A stretch of 64,000 nucleotides of DNA from JANNPJ01 sp965200525 (GCA_965200525.1 OZ241368.1:4898001-4962000); one strand, 5' to 3'; shown: positions 26,077 through 36,581, counted from the stretch's first letter. Notes: a model not told the origin generated them from the letters alone. Numbers and translations are program-made.

Positions 26077-26146
26077 GCGCAGAGGCTGCCAGTGGTTGCA
26101 GATATGTCGCAGCCTTCTGAGGGCCTGGTCGTGTCCGGGCGCGGAT

Positions 26147-26183
26147 CCGGTTGGCGCCGACGTCTTTGGCTGGCGCCAACCGG
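26147..26183 (-). terminator. 12-bp perfect hairpin, terminator of the hydrolase gene
   Basis: CCGGTTGGCGCC and GGCGCCAACCGG form a perfect stem with a 13-base loop. It begins 13 bases after the end of the minus-strand hydrolase gene and can act in both directions. Confidence 0.7.
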
Positions 26184-26195
26184 CTGCGAGTGCCC

Positions 26196-26927
26196 TCAGC
26201 TCACGGACTTGAGAGCGGTCGTGATGACCTCCGTGACGGCGTCGGGCTGACTGATCATGATGACGTGCGAGCCCTGGATCTCGGTGATCTGGGCGCCCGC
26301 CCGCTGAGCCATCGATCGCACGACGTCGGCGCCAGCGGCCTTGTCCTCCGTGCCGACGGCGGCCCACGCGGGGTGGTCCTTCCAGGCCGGGTGCCCGGTC
26401 TCGTCACCGAGGGCGCTGGCGGCGATGGGTCGCTGGGACAGCCCGTAGACGTCGGATTCCAGTTGCGGCAGGTCGGCGGTGAAGACGTCGCGGAACCGGG
26501 CTGGATCGATGATGAACTCGACGGCCGTTTCGGACCCCTCGCCCGTGGGGAACTGCTTGGGCAAGACGGCGGTCGTCAGGACGCTGTCCTGGGATCGCCC
26601 GACGATTCCGGCCAGGGTCTCGCCTTCGTCCGGTGCGAAGGCCGCGACGTAGACCAGGCCGACCACGTTGCTGGTCTGCGGAACGGCGTTGGTGATGATC
26701 ATGCCGCCGTAGGAGTGCCCGACGGCGAGCACGGGCCCGGGGATCTGGTTGATCACGCTGGCCACGTAGGCGGCGTCGTGCTTGACCCCGCGCAGTGGGT
26801 TGACGATGGCCATGACCGGCACGCCGGCGGCGACGAGTCGTTCGGCGACCGGGGCCCAGCTGCCGGCGTCGGCGAACGCGCCGTGGACGAGGACCACCGT
26901 CGTGGGAGCAGTGTCTTCTGAGCTCAT
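26196..26927 (-). CDS. Alpha/beta hydrolase
   Basis: 243 residues from ATG 26927 (GAGGAA upstream); the longer frame is rejected. It has the oxyanion-hole motif VLVHGAFADAGSW, the nucleophile elbow VGHSYGG (Ser at about residue 83) and a C-terminal GSHVIMISQPDAV with the catalytic His. The family (alpha/beta hydrolase 6, EstC-like) includes esterases of small substrates; the exact substrate cannot be told. It is followed by a strong hairpin. Confidence 0.9.
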   Translation of the reverse strand: MSSEDTAPTTVVLVHGAFADAGSWAPVAERLVAAGVPVMAIVNPLRGVKHDAAYVASVINQIPGPVLAVGHSYGGMIITNAVPQTSNVVGLVYVAAFAPDEGETLAGIVGRSQDSVLTTAVLPKQFPTGEGSETAVEFIIDPARFRDVFTADLPQLESDVYGLSQRPIAASALGDETGHPAWKDHPAWAAVGTEDKAAGADVVRSMAQRAGAQITEIQGSHVIMISQPDAVTEVITTALKSVS

Positions 26928-27398
26928 CAGAGCTTCCTCTCGTTGCTGCGAACCGATGAATGTGGCCACGCCGGAGAGGCCGTTTGCGACTCCGCCGCGA
27001 CACCCAGTGACGCTAGGAGTGGCGCTGCCGTCGACGCGTCGGTCACGTGACTGCGAACGACACGCACCGGACTCGGGGCTCCTAAGTCGTTCATCACTGT
27101 GGGTTCGCTCGGCGGCGGTGAGTGGGTGACGGGCGAGCGGTTGCACCAGCAGGTGATGTTCCTGCAGTCACGTGACCGATGCGCGGCAGCAGGGTCGCGG
27201 CGCAGAGTTCTGGAAGGGGTTGGGCGTTCGGAGGGAGGCGATCGTGATCGCGATCCGCGCTGGGCGGTGTGCGGCGGACCTACGGCCACCTGACGACGGG
27301 CGTGCGAGTCTCGATTTGGATGGCTGGGCCGTGCCGGCGTTCGATCGCTGGGCCGAGCGTGACCGGGCCCGAGACACTGGCCAGACAGGCATACGACG
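26928..27398. other. Region without a supported gene
   Basis: It lies between the divergent hydrolase and reductase genes. Open frames on both strands are arginine/serine-rich without start signals. A lost partner gene of the reductase could once have been here, but nothing recognisable remains. Confidence 0.3.
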
Positions 27399-28139
27399 GT
27401 GAGCCCGTCGCCGTCCCGGCTGCGACCGTCGTGGACCAGAGCCCTCGTGGTCGAGCTCATCGCCGAGACCTCCACGGTGAAAAGCGTCGTGCTGGAGCCC
27501 TTCACCTGGCCCGGCCATCGCCCGGGCCAGCACGTCGATCTGCGCAGCCAGCCTGCTCAGGAACAGCCGCTTAAGGCCAGCTACTGCATAGCCTCTGCTC
27601 CCGAGGACGGGTACGTCGTGGTGAGCATCGAGAAGGTGGCTCACGCAGGGATGTCGTCCTACCTGTGCGACCAGGTCGCTGTCGGCGACTGGCTGCAGCT
27701 GCGCGGTCCGCTCGGCGAGACGTTCGTCTGGGAGCCCGACAACGCCGCCCCCGTGCTGCTCATTGCGCAGGGAATCGGCATCGCGCCGTTCCGCTCGATG
27801 CTCCGCCACTGGGGCGCCAGCCGCAGCCGGGCCGCGGTGCGTCTGCTGTACGCAGCGGCCTGCCTGGATGACGTCGTCTACTACGACGAGCTCCTGCGGC
27901 TGGCGGCCTACGATGAGCTCGACGTACGTCTGGCTCTTGCCGCTCAATCGCCCGCGAGCGGGACGGCCTGCCGCACGCAGGTCGATCTCTCGCTGCTCGA
28001 GGAGTTCGCGTGGCCGCCGGCCGTGCGCCCGTTGATCTATGTCAGCGGGCCCGGGGACTTCGTTGACCGGATGAGCCTTCTCCTGTCGGACGCCGGGCAC
28101 GTCGGCGAGCAGATCAGGACAGAACGGTTCGGCGGGTGA
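27399..28139 (+). CDS. Ferredoxin-reductase-like FAD/NAD oxidoreductase
   Basis: 246 residues, GTG start. The FAD domain has GHRPGQHVDLRSQ and the flavin-binding stretch SYCIASAPEDG; most relatives have Arg-x-Tyr-Ser here, and this one has Ser-Tyr-Cys. The NAD domain has LLIAQGIGIAPFRSMLRHW, which fits the GxGxxP pattern. The end YVSGPGDFVDRM matches the family CGP-type motif with Ser in place of Cys. There is no 2Fe-2S domain, so electrons must pass to a separate partner. Similar proteins usually sit beside a molybdopterin oxidoreductase gene; none is present. Confidence 0.85.
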   Translation: MSPSPSRLRPSWTRALVVELIAETSTVKSVVLEPFTWPGHRPGQHVDLRSQPAQEQPLKASYCIASAPEDGYVVVSIEKVAHAGMSSYLCDQVAVGDWLQLRGPLGETFVWEPDNAAPVLLIAQGIGIAPFRSMLRHWGASRSRAAVRLLYAAACLDDVVYYDELLRLAAYDELDVRLALAAQSPASGTACRTQVDLSLLEEFAWPPAVRPLIYVSGPGDFVDRMSLLLSDAGHVGEQIRTERFGG

Positions 28140-28149
28140 GCGACTGTGA

Positions 28150-30941
28150 TCAGAGGGGTGGGGAGGTTCCTGTCGGCGGGCCCGGTCGCTGCTCGGACGG
28201 CAGGAAGAGGCCGGCAAGTTCGCGACGGGAGGTGATGTCGAGCTTGGGAAAGATGCGATACAGGTGGGCCCCGACCGTGCGATGGGACAGGTACAGCCGC
28301 TGACCGATCTCCCGGTTCGTCATCCCCTGCGCAGCCAGGCGAGCAATGTCCAGCTCGGCCGGTGTGAGCTGCTCGGCCGGGCTCACCGCTCGTTGCTGGC
28401 TGGGTTCGCCGGCTGCGCGCAGCTGGTGGCGAGCGCGTTCGGCCCAGGGCATGGCTCCCAGGACGTCGAACGTGTCCCGGGCCGAGCGCAGCGATTCTCG
28501 GGCCTCGAGCGTGCGTCGGTGCCGGCGTAACCATATTCCGTAGGCCAGCTGCAGCCGGGCGTGCTCGAACGGTGCGCTCTGCTCGCTCAGGGTCAGGGCT
28601 TGGGCGAACAAGGGCTCGGCCTGCGGGCCCTGGGCCAGAACTGCTCGCCCGTAGGCGACCGACATGCGCAAGACGGGGGAGGAACCGCCCGGCACGGCGT
28701 CCATCCAGTCAATCGTCTCGAGGGCCTCGTCGGCGTGACCGGCCTGGACGGCGGCATCGCACATCAGCGGGATGGCACGCTGCCAGATGACCATGTTCAG
28801 CGATCGGTTGGCCGTCAGCCCGGCCCGGTAGTGGCGGTAGGCCTGCTCGTATCGCGCCTCGACGATGGCCGCCAGCCCCTCAGGGAAAGCCCGACCAGCA
28901 CGACCGGCCACAGGCCCTGCTGGCGCCCCCACTGCTCCATGTCCCGCCCGAGCTGTTCGGCCGGGGCGGAGTCTCCGCGCCCGGCACCGACCAGGGTCAG
29001 CAACATGGTCGCGATCATGTCGGCCGGCTGATCGGCCTGCTGGGCGAGCCGGCTGGCTTCCCCGGCGTAGTCGGCAGCAAGATCCCAATCCCCGGCCGTC
29101 CAGGCATGGGCGGCGGCGGAGGTCAGGGCTGCCTTCAGGGCGGCCAGGCGGCCCTGGGCCCGCAACCCCGCGATGGCCTGGCGGGCCAAGGTCAATGCCA
29201 GCTGCGGGTCACCCCGGTAGCCCGCGGCTGCACTCAGGCGCCACAGGTGTTCGGGGTCGACCCCCGAGGTCTGGGCGACCTCGTGGATGCGCGTGAGCAG
29301 GACCTCGTTGTACTCCAGAGGCGTGTTGAGTGCGCGGATGTACAGCGGCCGGGGGTCATGCTCGCCGACCGGCAGGCGCTCGGTCGCGGCGACCATCAGC
29401 GAGCGGTGTTGCTCGCTAAACCGATTGGACACGGCGTCGCAGATCGACCCCAGCGCATCCATGGCGCGATCGGTCCCGCCGGCGGCACTGATCTTCTCGA
29501 TCGTCGCGATGGCTGAGGTCATCTCGGCGACGTCGGCGAACAGGGCGCCCTCAACCTGCTGGACGATCCACTGCGCCCGGGCCCGATCGAGCGGTGTCAG
29601 CGACAGTGAGGTGGCCTGCGCGACGAGCCTGCCGGCCACGTCCTGGCGGTCGGCCTTGAGCGCGAGCTCGGCGGCCTCCAATGCCCGGCGGCCTCGCTCA
29701 GCGGGCTCGGGACTCAACTCGGCCGAGCGCTCGAACGCCGTGATGGCGACGGCGATCGTGCCGCGTCGCAGTGCCTCCCGGCCGGCCCGCTCCAGCCCGG
29801 CGGCAATCGGCTCGTCGGGAAGCAGCGCCGCGGCCGAGCGGTGCCAGATGGCCCGGCGCTCGTCGAGGACCTCGGCCAGCCCGCCGTGGGCGGCGTGACG
29901 TTCGGACAGGCTGGCCGCCTGGTAGATGACCGAGCGCACCAGGGGGTGGCGAAACTTCAGGTGAGCGCCGTCGACCTCGATCAGGCGTGCCTCGATCGCC
30001 GCCGACAGCTCAGCCGGCCCGGTCGCCGCGCCAGCGGTGAGGCTGGCCGCGGTAAGCACGTCGGCCAGGAGGTCGCCGTCGTCCAGGGCCGCCACGAGCA
30101 GGAGGGTTCGGGTCAGGGCCGGCAGTTGGCGCAGGCGCTCAGCGAAGGCGCGTTCGATCTTCGTGGTGACGGGCACGACCGACGACGTCAGGAGGCTCGT
30201 CGGCGGCAGCCGACTCCACATGAGCGCCAGCTCCACCAGGGCCAGCGGGTTGCCGGCCGCCTCCTGCAGGAGCCGCCGGCACAGTTCGGGGTCGAGGTGG
30301 GGGGCGTGGGCGGCGACCAGCGACCGCGCCGATGCCTCGTCCAGACGCGTCAGTTCCACGTGCTCCAACGGTGCCTCGGTCAGGCCGGCGCGCAGCGTGG
30401 TTCGGCTGGAGACCAGGACAAGGAGGGGATCAAGCTCGATCCGGCGCGCGACGAAGGCCAGGACATCGAGGGTCTCGGCGTCCAGCCACTGCGTGTCATC
30501 GGCCATGACCAGCACAGGGGCGTCCGCGGACCGGTCGCGCAGAAGGCTCAGGGTGCCCAGGGCCACGGACAGGAAGTCTCCGACCTCGGCATCGATCTGG
30601 CCCACCGCGCCGAGGACGGCGTCCCGCTGGAATCCGGGAAGCCGCTCGGCCGCCGCGAGCACCGGTTGGAGCAGTTGACCGAGACCGGCGAACGGGAGGT
30701 TGGCCTCCGAGCGCACGCCGGTGGTGCGCAGGACGAGCATTCCGCTCTCAGTGGCGTGCCGGGCGACAGCCTCCAGCAATGCGGACTTGCCGATGCCGGG
30801 CTCGCCCACCACCGCGACCGCGGCGCCGCGGGCCTGGAGGCCGTCGAGAAGATCGGTGAGGCGATCCAGTTCGTGGGCGCGGCCATGCAGGGCCAGAGGC
30901 GTCATCCTCGTGTCGGGCCGGGAGTCATTCATGGGAAGCAC
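28150..30941 (-). pseudogene. LAL-type LuxR regulator, frameshifted
   Basis: GTG 30941, with AGGGGG five bases before it, starts a long AAA-type regulator: Walker A GEPGIGKSA near residue 47 and Walker B-like VLVMADDTQWLD. The frame holds to about 28880 and then shifts. The second frame continues as GLAAIVEARYEQAYRHYRAG to a C-terminal LuxR helix-turn-helix (MTNREIGQRLYLSHRTVGAH) ending at 28150. The break is in a run of four G (28876-28879 complement). A fifth G would give SLRGLAAIVEA and one protein of about 930 residues, the same size as its neighbour. It may be an assembly error rather than a dead gene. Confidence 0.8.
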
Positions 30942-31227
30942 CGAAGCCCCCTGACGGGGCGCGCTCGCCGGCCGGGAGCATCGCCGGACGTTCGGATCGA
31001 CGCGCGCCGGCCCGTGCGGGAACGATGGTGGCCCAAAGGCTTTCGCAGTGTCGTGGCACGCCTCATGCTAGGCCGGCCTGGATGACGCACGGCCTGCGGC
31101 GATGACTGCGAAATGACGGTGCAGTCGAGCCCGGTGGGCGAGGAGAACCGTGGTGAGCAGCACGGCGGCACCAAGGAGGTGACGAGCACGTGGTCACCCG
31201 TTCGCGCAGCGTTGTGCTCGAGGAGCC

Positions 31228-34050
31228 TCACGAGGGCCTGGGCGGCGCGGATCGGCTGTCCTTGGTGCCCAGGGCCTCGCGGATCTCCTGGCGGGAGGTG
31301 ATGCTGAGCTTGGGGAAGACCCGGTACAGGTGGGAGCTGACTGTCCGGTGGGACAGGTAGAGCTCTCGCCCGATCTCCTTGTTGGTGAGGCCGTCGGCGG
31401 CCATCTGCGCGATCTGGGCTTCCAGCGACGTCAGCAGTTCACGAGCACTCGGAACCCGGTCCGGGCTGGTCTCGCCGGCGGCTCGCAGTTCCTCTCGGGC
31501 GCGCTGACTCCACAGCACCGCACCGAGCTGGTCGAAGGCGTCGCGGGCATGGCGTAGCGAGGATCGTGACTGTCGTACCCGGCGCTGGCGGCGAAGCCAC
31601 GACCCGTAGGCGAACTCCAGGCGCGCCCGGGTGAAGGGGAAGTCGCTGAGGTCGGCCTCCAGGCCGGCCACGAACAGGCGCTCGGCGCAGTCGTCGCCGG
31701 CCAGCAAGGGCCGGGCAAACGTGAGGGCGACCTGCACCTGGCGGGAGGTGATGCCCTGGACGGACCTCTCGATCAGGGCGCTCACGCCCTCGCCGTCCAG
31801 ATCGTGACCGCTCAGGACGGCGGCCTCGGCCAGGTCGCCGATCGACCACGGTGACTTGACGTAGTGGAACGAAGGGTCTGAGGGGTCCAGGAGGCGCGAG
31901 AACTCCTGATAGGCGTCCTGCGTGCGGCCACTGCCCAGCGCCGTCAGCCCGCGAGCCAACCGCACCTCGGCCAGCACCGCACTGACCTGCCCGGGCAGGG
32001 CCTGCGCCTCGGCCGATCTCGACAGTTGCTCGGCGCTGTCCTCGTTGCCGTGGACGCCGGCGACCACCGCGCGGGCTGCCCATGACTGGACGGTCCACAC
32101 GGGTTGCCCCGTCTCTTCGGCCAGCCGTCCTGCTTCCTCCGCGTCGGCCAGGGCGCTGTCGAAGTGACCCAGGTGGATGCGGTTCCAGGCGCGAACCCCC
32201 AGTACCTGGGTGAGCAGGGCCAGGCGTCCCTGCCGTCGCAGACCGGCGATGGATGAGGTTCCGAAGACTTCCCCGAGCTGGGGTTCGCCGACCACGGCCG
32301 AGGCCATCGCATACACGCGCGCGGCGAGCGGATCCAGGTCGGGCTCGCCGGCCAGAGTGCGCAGCCGTCTGCTGACCTCGGCGCCTTCGGAGGTCGGTGA
32401 CCCGATGGCGCGAGCCAACAGCAGGCGTGGATCGTCGGTGTCGATGCGCTGGGCGCAGGCGACGACGGCCTCGCGGGTGGAGGCGCTCGGGCGCCCCCAG
32501 AAGCACCGCAGGGCGGCGCCGGTGAGCAGGCCCAGTGCCAGCGTCGGGTCACCGCCGGCCTGGCAGACATCGGCCGAGCGCACGAGCTCGAGCGCTCGCT
32601 CGGGTCCGGCGCTGACCCCGTCGTCGAAGCTGTCTCGAATCCAGGTCATCCTGGCGCGGGCCAGCGGGACTTGCAGGTGGGGCTCGGCGTCGTCCAGAAG
32701 CGCAAGCACGACGTCCCGTCGCCCGAGCTCGAAGGCCAGCTCGGCCGCGCGCAGGAAACGGTCGCCGCGCGTGGCCGGCTCCTCGCTGAGCTGGGCAGAG
32801 CGCTGGTAGGTGGCGACCGCCGTCAGCAGGGCGCCGCGGTGCTGGGCGCGCTCGGCGGCGGACTCGACGGCGGCGGCGACCTCGTCGTCCGGACCGAACG
32901 TGGCCGCGACCCGGTGCCAGACGCTCCGTTCCGGGGCGCCGGCCAGGACGAGGGCCAACGCGGCGTGCGCGCCCTGTCGCTCGTGCATCGGTGACTGCTG
33001 GTAGATGGCCGAGCGGACCAGAGGATGGCGGAAGTGAAGTGAGGTGGACTCGACCGTGATCAGATGCGCCTCGATCGCCGGCGAGAGGTCACCGATGCTC
33101 GCCGCCTCCCCGTGGGCGATTGCCGTGGCGGAGAGCACCTCATGCAAGGCGCCGGTGTCACTGGCTGCCGCGATGAGCAGCAACCTGCGGGTCCGGCGCG
33201 CAAGCTCACTGAACCGTGCGGCAAAGGCGTTCTCGAGACGCGCGCTTAGAGGGACCAGGTGCACGTGTGCCGCCGGCCCGGCCGGCTGGTCGGTGATCTG
33301 GGTCAGGGGCATCTCGATCAGAGCCAGCGGGTTGCCGTCGGCGGCTCGCATCAGTCGCTCGAGCGTCGCCGCCGGCAGATCCGGGTCACGTTCCTTGAGC
33401 ACGGTCCGGGCCGCCTCCGGGCGCAGGCCTTCCAGGACAAGCTCGGGCAGCTGGGAGGAGGCGAACGGATCTTCGACGCCGAGTCGGGCGCTGAGGTAGA
33501 GGACGATGCGATCCAGGCGCACGCGGCGGGCAATGAACGACAGGACCTCGCAGGTCGGGCGGTCCAGCCAGTGGGCGTCGTCGACGAGCACCACGAGGGT
33601 CTGCGACGGGCTGGCCTCGACGAGCAGGTCGAGGGTGGCCAGCGCGATCAGGAACGGGTCGGGGGCGGCGGCGTCGATGAGCCCGAACGCCGCCTCCAGC
33701 GCCGAGCGATGCCGCTCGGGCAGCCGCGAGACCAGAGGCAGGATCGGCTGCAGCAACTGGTGCAGGCCGGCGAAAGGAGACCGGGATTCCGACTGGACGC
33801 CGCAGGCGAGCAGAACCTGGTGTCCGGCCTCGTGGGAGTGCTGCTCGATGCGGCTGAACACGCTCGACTTGCCGATGCCGGCATATCCACGCACCACGAT
33901 CGCGCTGCCGCCCTGGGTGGGGGCCGCCTCGACCATGCCCAGCAGGAGGGCCAGCTCCTCGTCCCGCCCGTGCAGCCGGTGCTGCCCGGAGGCTGCGCCG
34001 ACCTGACCTGATGTTGTCACTGTCTGATCCAGTCGTTGGCGCACCGTCAA
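31228..34050 (-). CDS. LAL-type LuxR family transcriptional regulator
   Basis: 940 residues. The N-terminal AAA domain has Walker A GYAGIGKSS (about residues 54-62) and VVLVDDAHWLD. The long middle is helical with TPR-like repeats, and the C-terminal LuxR helix-turn-helix reads LTNKEIGRELYLSHRTVSSH. This large ATP-binding LuxR (LAL) type controls catabolic or antibiotic genes, usually after ligand binding. It is paralogous to the preceding frameshifted gene along its whole length and lies in the same direction, so this is a tandem duplication. Confidence 0.93.
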   Translation of the reverse strand: MTVRQRLDQTVTTSGQVGAASGQHRLHGRDEELALLLGMVEAAPTQGGSAIVVRGYAGIGKSSVFSRIEQHSHEAGHQVLLACGVQSESRSPFAGLHQLLQPILPLVSRLPERHRSALEAAFGLIDAAAPDPFLIALATLDLLVEASPSQTLVVLVDDAHWLDRPTCEVLSFIARRVRLDRIVLYLSARLGVEDPFASSQLPELVLEGLRPEAARTVLKERDPDLPAATLERLMRAADGNPLALIEMPLTQITDQPAGPAAHVHLVPLSARLENAFAARFSELARRTRRLLLIAAASDTGALHEVLSATAIAHGEAASIGDLSPAIEAHLITVESTSLHFRHPLVRSAIYQQSPMHERQGAHAALALVLAGAPERSVWHRVAATFGPDDEVAAAVESAAERAQHRGALLTAVATYQRSAQLSEEPATRGDRFLRAAELAFELGRRDVVLALLDDAEPHLQVPLARARMTWIRDSFDDGVSAGPERALELVRSADVCQAGGDPTLALGLLTGAALRCFWGRPSASTREAVVACAQRIDTDDPRLLLARAIGSPTSEGAEVSRRLRTLAGEPDLDPLAARVYAMASAVVGEPQLGEVFGTSSIAGLRRQGRLALLTQVLGVRAWNRIHLGHFDSALADAEEAGRLAEETGQPVWTVQSWAARAVVAGVHGNEDSAEQLSRSAEAQALPGQVSAVLAEVRLARGLTALGSGRTQDAYQEFSRLLDPSDPSFHYVKSPWSIGDLAEAAVLSGHDLDGEGVSALIERSVQGITSRQVQVALTFARPLLAGDDCAERLFVAGLEADLSDFPFTRARLEFAYGSWLRRQRRVRQSRSSLRHARDAFDQLGAVLWSQRAREELRAAGETSPDRVPSARELLTSLEAQIAQMAADGLTNKEIGRELYLSHRTVSSHLYRVFPKLSITSRQEIREALGTKDSRSAPPRPS

Positions 34051-34249
34051 CGACTCTCAGACTGACACGAGCGCTGGCACCGAAGGGCCAGAGCGGCGAC
34101 CTCGTCAGGCAGGGACAACAACCTGGCACGGAAGGTCATGCGTGGGAGCGTTTTGGCAGCGGTGGCCACCAGGAGGCGGCATTCGCTCGTGGCACACTGG
34201 AACAAGTCGTCGCCGAGCGCGACGGCACAGCGACCTGAGGGAGGTTGAC

Positions 34250-35233
34250 GTGGTCGTTCTTCTCGACACTAGCGCGCTGGAACCAGCCGAGCGGCTGCCG
34301 GCCGTTCAGGAAGCCATGAGAAGCACGACGGCCACCTGCGACGTCCGGTACGAGGACGACCCGCACCAGGTCTTCACCCGCATCGCCGCCTGGCAGGTCG
34401 GCGCGGTCCAGGCCTGGCGCAACCAGGCATCAGGCATGGCCATGATCCGCACGCCCAAGCACGTGGCGGCCGGCTTCGAGGACCGCGTGGCGATCGCCAT
34501 CCAGGAACGAGGCACCTCGCGGATCACGTACGGGGACGAGTCGCGCACCGTCGTCTTCCGGCCTGGAGACCTCATCTGCGTCGACCTCAGCAAGCCGTAC
34601 AACTACGCCTGGTCGGAGAAGGGCTCGGCCTTCTGCATCTCGGTGCAGGGCGACGCGCTCGCCATGGCGCAGGAGGATGTCCTCGCCGCCTGCTCGCGCC
34701 TGCGGGCCAGCCCGGTGTACGACCTCTTCGCCAACCACATCTCAGGGCTGGCCCGGGACGTCGACGTCATCCCGGCCGAGACGGCCGCCGAGGCGGTGGG
34801 CTCAGCCACGAGCGACCTGCTGCGAGCCCTGCTGAACTCGGTCGCCTCGGACGAGGGCGTCGCGCGGGCCGGATATCAGGAGACGCAGTTCGCTCGGGTG
34901 CGCGCCTACATCGAGCAGAACGTGCGCCGGCCCACGTTGGACCCGGCCTCCATTGCGCAGGCGACCAGCATGTCGGTTCGCCAGCTCTACCGGGTCTGCG
35001 CAGCCAACGACTACAGCGTGGAGCAGAACATCGCCACCCTGCGCCTGCACGGTGCTCAGCGGCAGTTGCGCGAGCCCGGGAATGCCGGGCTGACTATCGC
35101 CGCGATTGCGCGCCTGTGGGGGTTCTCCGACCCAGCCCACTTCACTCGCCGGTTCACCCGGGAATTCGGGCTCTCCCCGCGGGACTGGCGCGCGCTCGCC
35201 GGATCGAGCGCCCCTGTTCCGGCCCGTGACTAA
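34250..35233 (+). CDS. AraC-family transcriptional regulator
   Basis: 327 residues from GTG 34250, preceded by GGGAGG; the frame upstream is open but unlikely to be coding. The N-terminal part resembles the AraC-binding-like domain 2 (cupin: RTVVFRPGDLICVDLSKPY). The C-terminal AraC DNA-binding part has ARVRAYIEQNVRRPTLDPAS, then MSVRQLYRVCAAND, then IAAIARLWGFSDPAHFTRRF and LSPRDWR. Divergent from the LAL gene. A hairpin terminator follows the stop. Confidence 0.93.
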   Translation: MVVLLDTSALEPAERLPAVQEAMRSTTATCDVRYEDDPHQVFTRIAAWQVGAVQAWRNQASGMAMIRTPKHVAAGFEDRVAIAIQERGTSRITYGDESRTVVFRPGDLICVDLSKPYNYAWSEKGSAFCISVQGDALAMAQEDVLAACSRLRASPVYDLFANHISGLARDVDVIPAETAAEAVGSATSDLLRALLNSVASDEGVARAGYQETQFARVRAYIEQNVRRPTLDPASIAQATSMSVRQLYRVCAANDYSVEQNIATLRLHGAQRQLREPGNAGLTIAAIARLWGFSDPAHFTRRFTREFGLSPRDWRALAGSSAPVPARD

Positions 35234-35234
35234 T

Positions 35235-35265
35235 CTGCGTGACCACAGGTATCACCGTCACGCAG
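35235..35265 (+). terminator. Hairpin terminator after the AraC gene
   Basis: CTGCGTGAC and GTCACGCAG form a perfect 9-bp stem with a 13-base loop, two bases after the stop codon. Confidence 0.7.
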
Positions 35266-35341
35266 CCCTGATGTGCAAGCGCGAGCATTGCTGACATGCT
35301 CTGGATGCTCGGTCGGATTGCCCCAACTCCCGGACGCGATC

Positions 35342-36385
35342 TTAGGCGACCAGGACGCGTTGGACCGTCCACACCTGAGCGACCAGGTCGGAGACCAGAT
35401 CGGGTCCGGCGAGGTCGTCGCCGATGGTGAGCGGCAGCCAGACGTGGCCATCGTCTTCGCGGGCAAGGTTCCACAACACGGACGCCCGTAGGTTGCGTCG
35501 GATGGCGGGAAAGTGTGGTGTCTTTTTGGAGAAGCGCATCCACAAGGGTGGGTCGCCTTGGTCGGCGAAGCGCTGTGCAAGCCCGATTGCCAAGTAGCTG
35601 TCGGAGAACGGATACAGCTCGCCGTGGAGGGATGGGTCGATTGCGTAGGTGTAGCGCATCGGGTCGAAGCCGGGCTCATGAACGACAGGAAGTAGCTTCT
35701 CGCCGGGCTTCAGCAGCCCGCGTGTCAATAGGTCTACCAAGTGTTCCAGATCAGCTTGGCGAGTCCGCCACGGAGCGTTGGGGTCGACCGGTGGGATGAC
35801 TACTCCGCTCAGTGTGGAGCAGAGCCCTCGGAACTGGACGAGGTCTGCAGAGATAGAGTTCGGATACTGTTCGAGGCCTGCTGCTGCGTGGTCGAGGCGG
35901 GCGAGCAGTCCCTCCCACGTCATTACCCCTGCAGCGACTGGTCTCTCATTGGCCCCAGCATCTGTGATGCTCGCGGTCGCGACGATTCGTCGAGCTTCAC
36001 TTTCACGGCTTTCTGGTAGCAGGACGAGAAAACCGGCCGGGTGCTGAGTTTTTGGGGTCTGGCGCAGATGGGCCAGATAATTGTGTACCTGCTTGACCTC
36101 GAGAGGAGCCCAGAACTTTCCCTCGACGATCATCACCACTTGCCTCTGTGCATCCACGCCCTCGATGTCAGGGCGGCCGAATCCTTCGTGTGAACGCTCG
36201 GCCTCAAAGACTTGGATGCCAGGCAACACGGCGTCGGTGAGTTCCTCGGCGTAGCTGACGAAGGCCTGGCGCAGAACATCGTCATCCAGCAGCATCGCCA
36301 GGGCCTGAGTGGCCGCCACTTCGCCGTTGCGAGTGAACCACCCGAGAGTAGTCAATCGCCCCAGAAGCGGTCTCCTCGTTGTCAT
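35342..36385 (-). CDS. PD-(D/E)XK nuclease superfamily-like protein
   Basis: 347 residues from ATG 36385. The N-terminal half holds a PD-(D/E)XK-like core: E79-type acidic residues in VFEAERSHEG, then GRPDIEGVD (the PD), then VVMIVEGKFWAPLEV (the E-x-K) and a helix QVHNYLAHLRQ. The second half is of unknown function with many aromatic residues (YAIDPSLHGELYPFSDSYLA). Such proteins are seen as lone genes in actinobacteria and may act in defence or repair. The nuclease call rests on motif spacing, not on a search. Confidence 0.7.
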   Translation of the reverse strand: MTTRRPLLGRLTTLGWFTRNGEVAATQALAMLLDDDVLRQAFVSYAEELTDAVLPGIQVFEAERSHEGFGRPDIEGVDAQRQVVMIVEGKFWAPLEVKQVHNYLAHLRQTPKTQHPAGFLVLLPESRESEARRIVATASITDAGANERPVAAGVMTWEGLLARLDHAAAGLEQYPNSISADLVQFRGLCSTLSGVVIPPVDPNAPWRTRQADLEHLVDLLTRGLLKPGEKLLPVVHEPGFDPMRYTYAIDPSLHGELYPFSDSYLAIGLAQRFADQGDPPLWMRFSKKTPHFPAIRRNLRASVLWNLAREDDGHVWLPLTIGDDLAGPDLVSDLVAQVWTVQRVLVA

Positions 36386-36581
36386 GCCCCTGATGCTAGC
36401 CCGGCATTGCAACGGACGATGAGGCCCCGATTCGTCCAAGCCTGGTCTGTCCGTGCGATCACCTTGTCATGGCCGCGACCTGGGTCTCGGCGACTGCAAA
36501 CGGCCGTACGCCGGCAACCGACGGCAACAGGCGCCGGCCGACAGAGCCGGACCGACGGCTAGCGGCATGAGCAGGCGTTCG

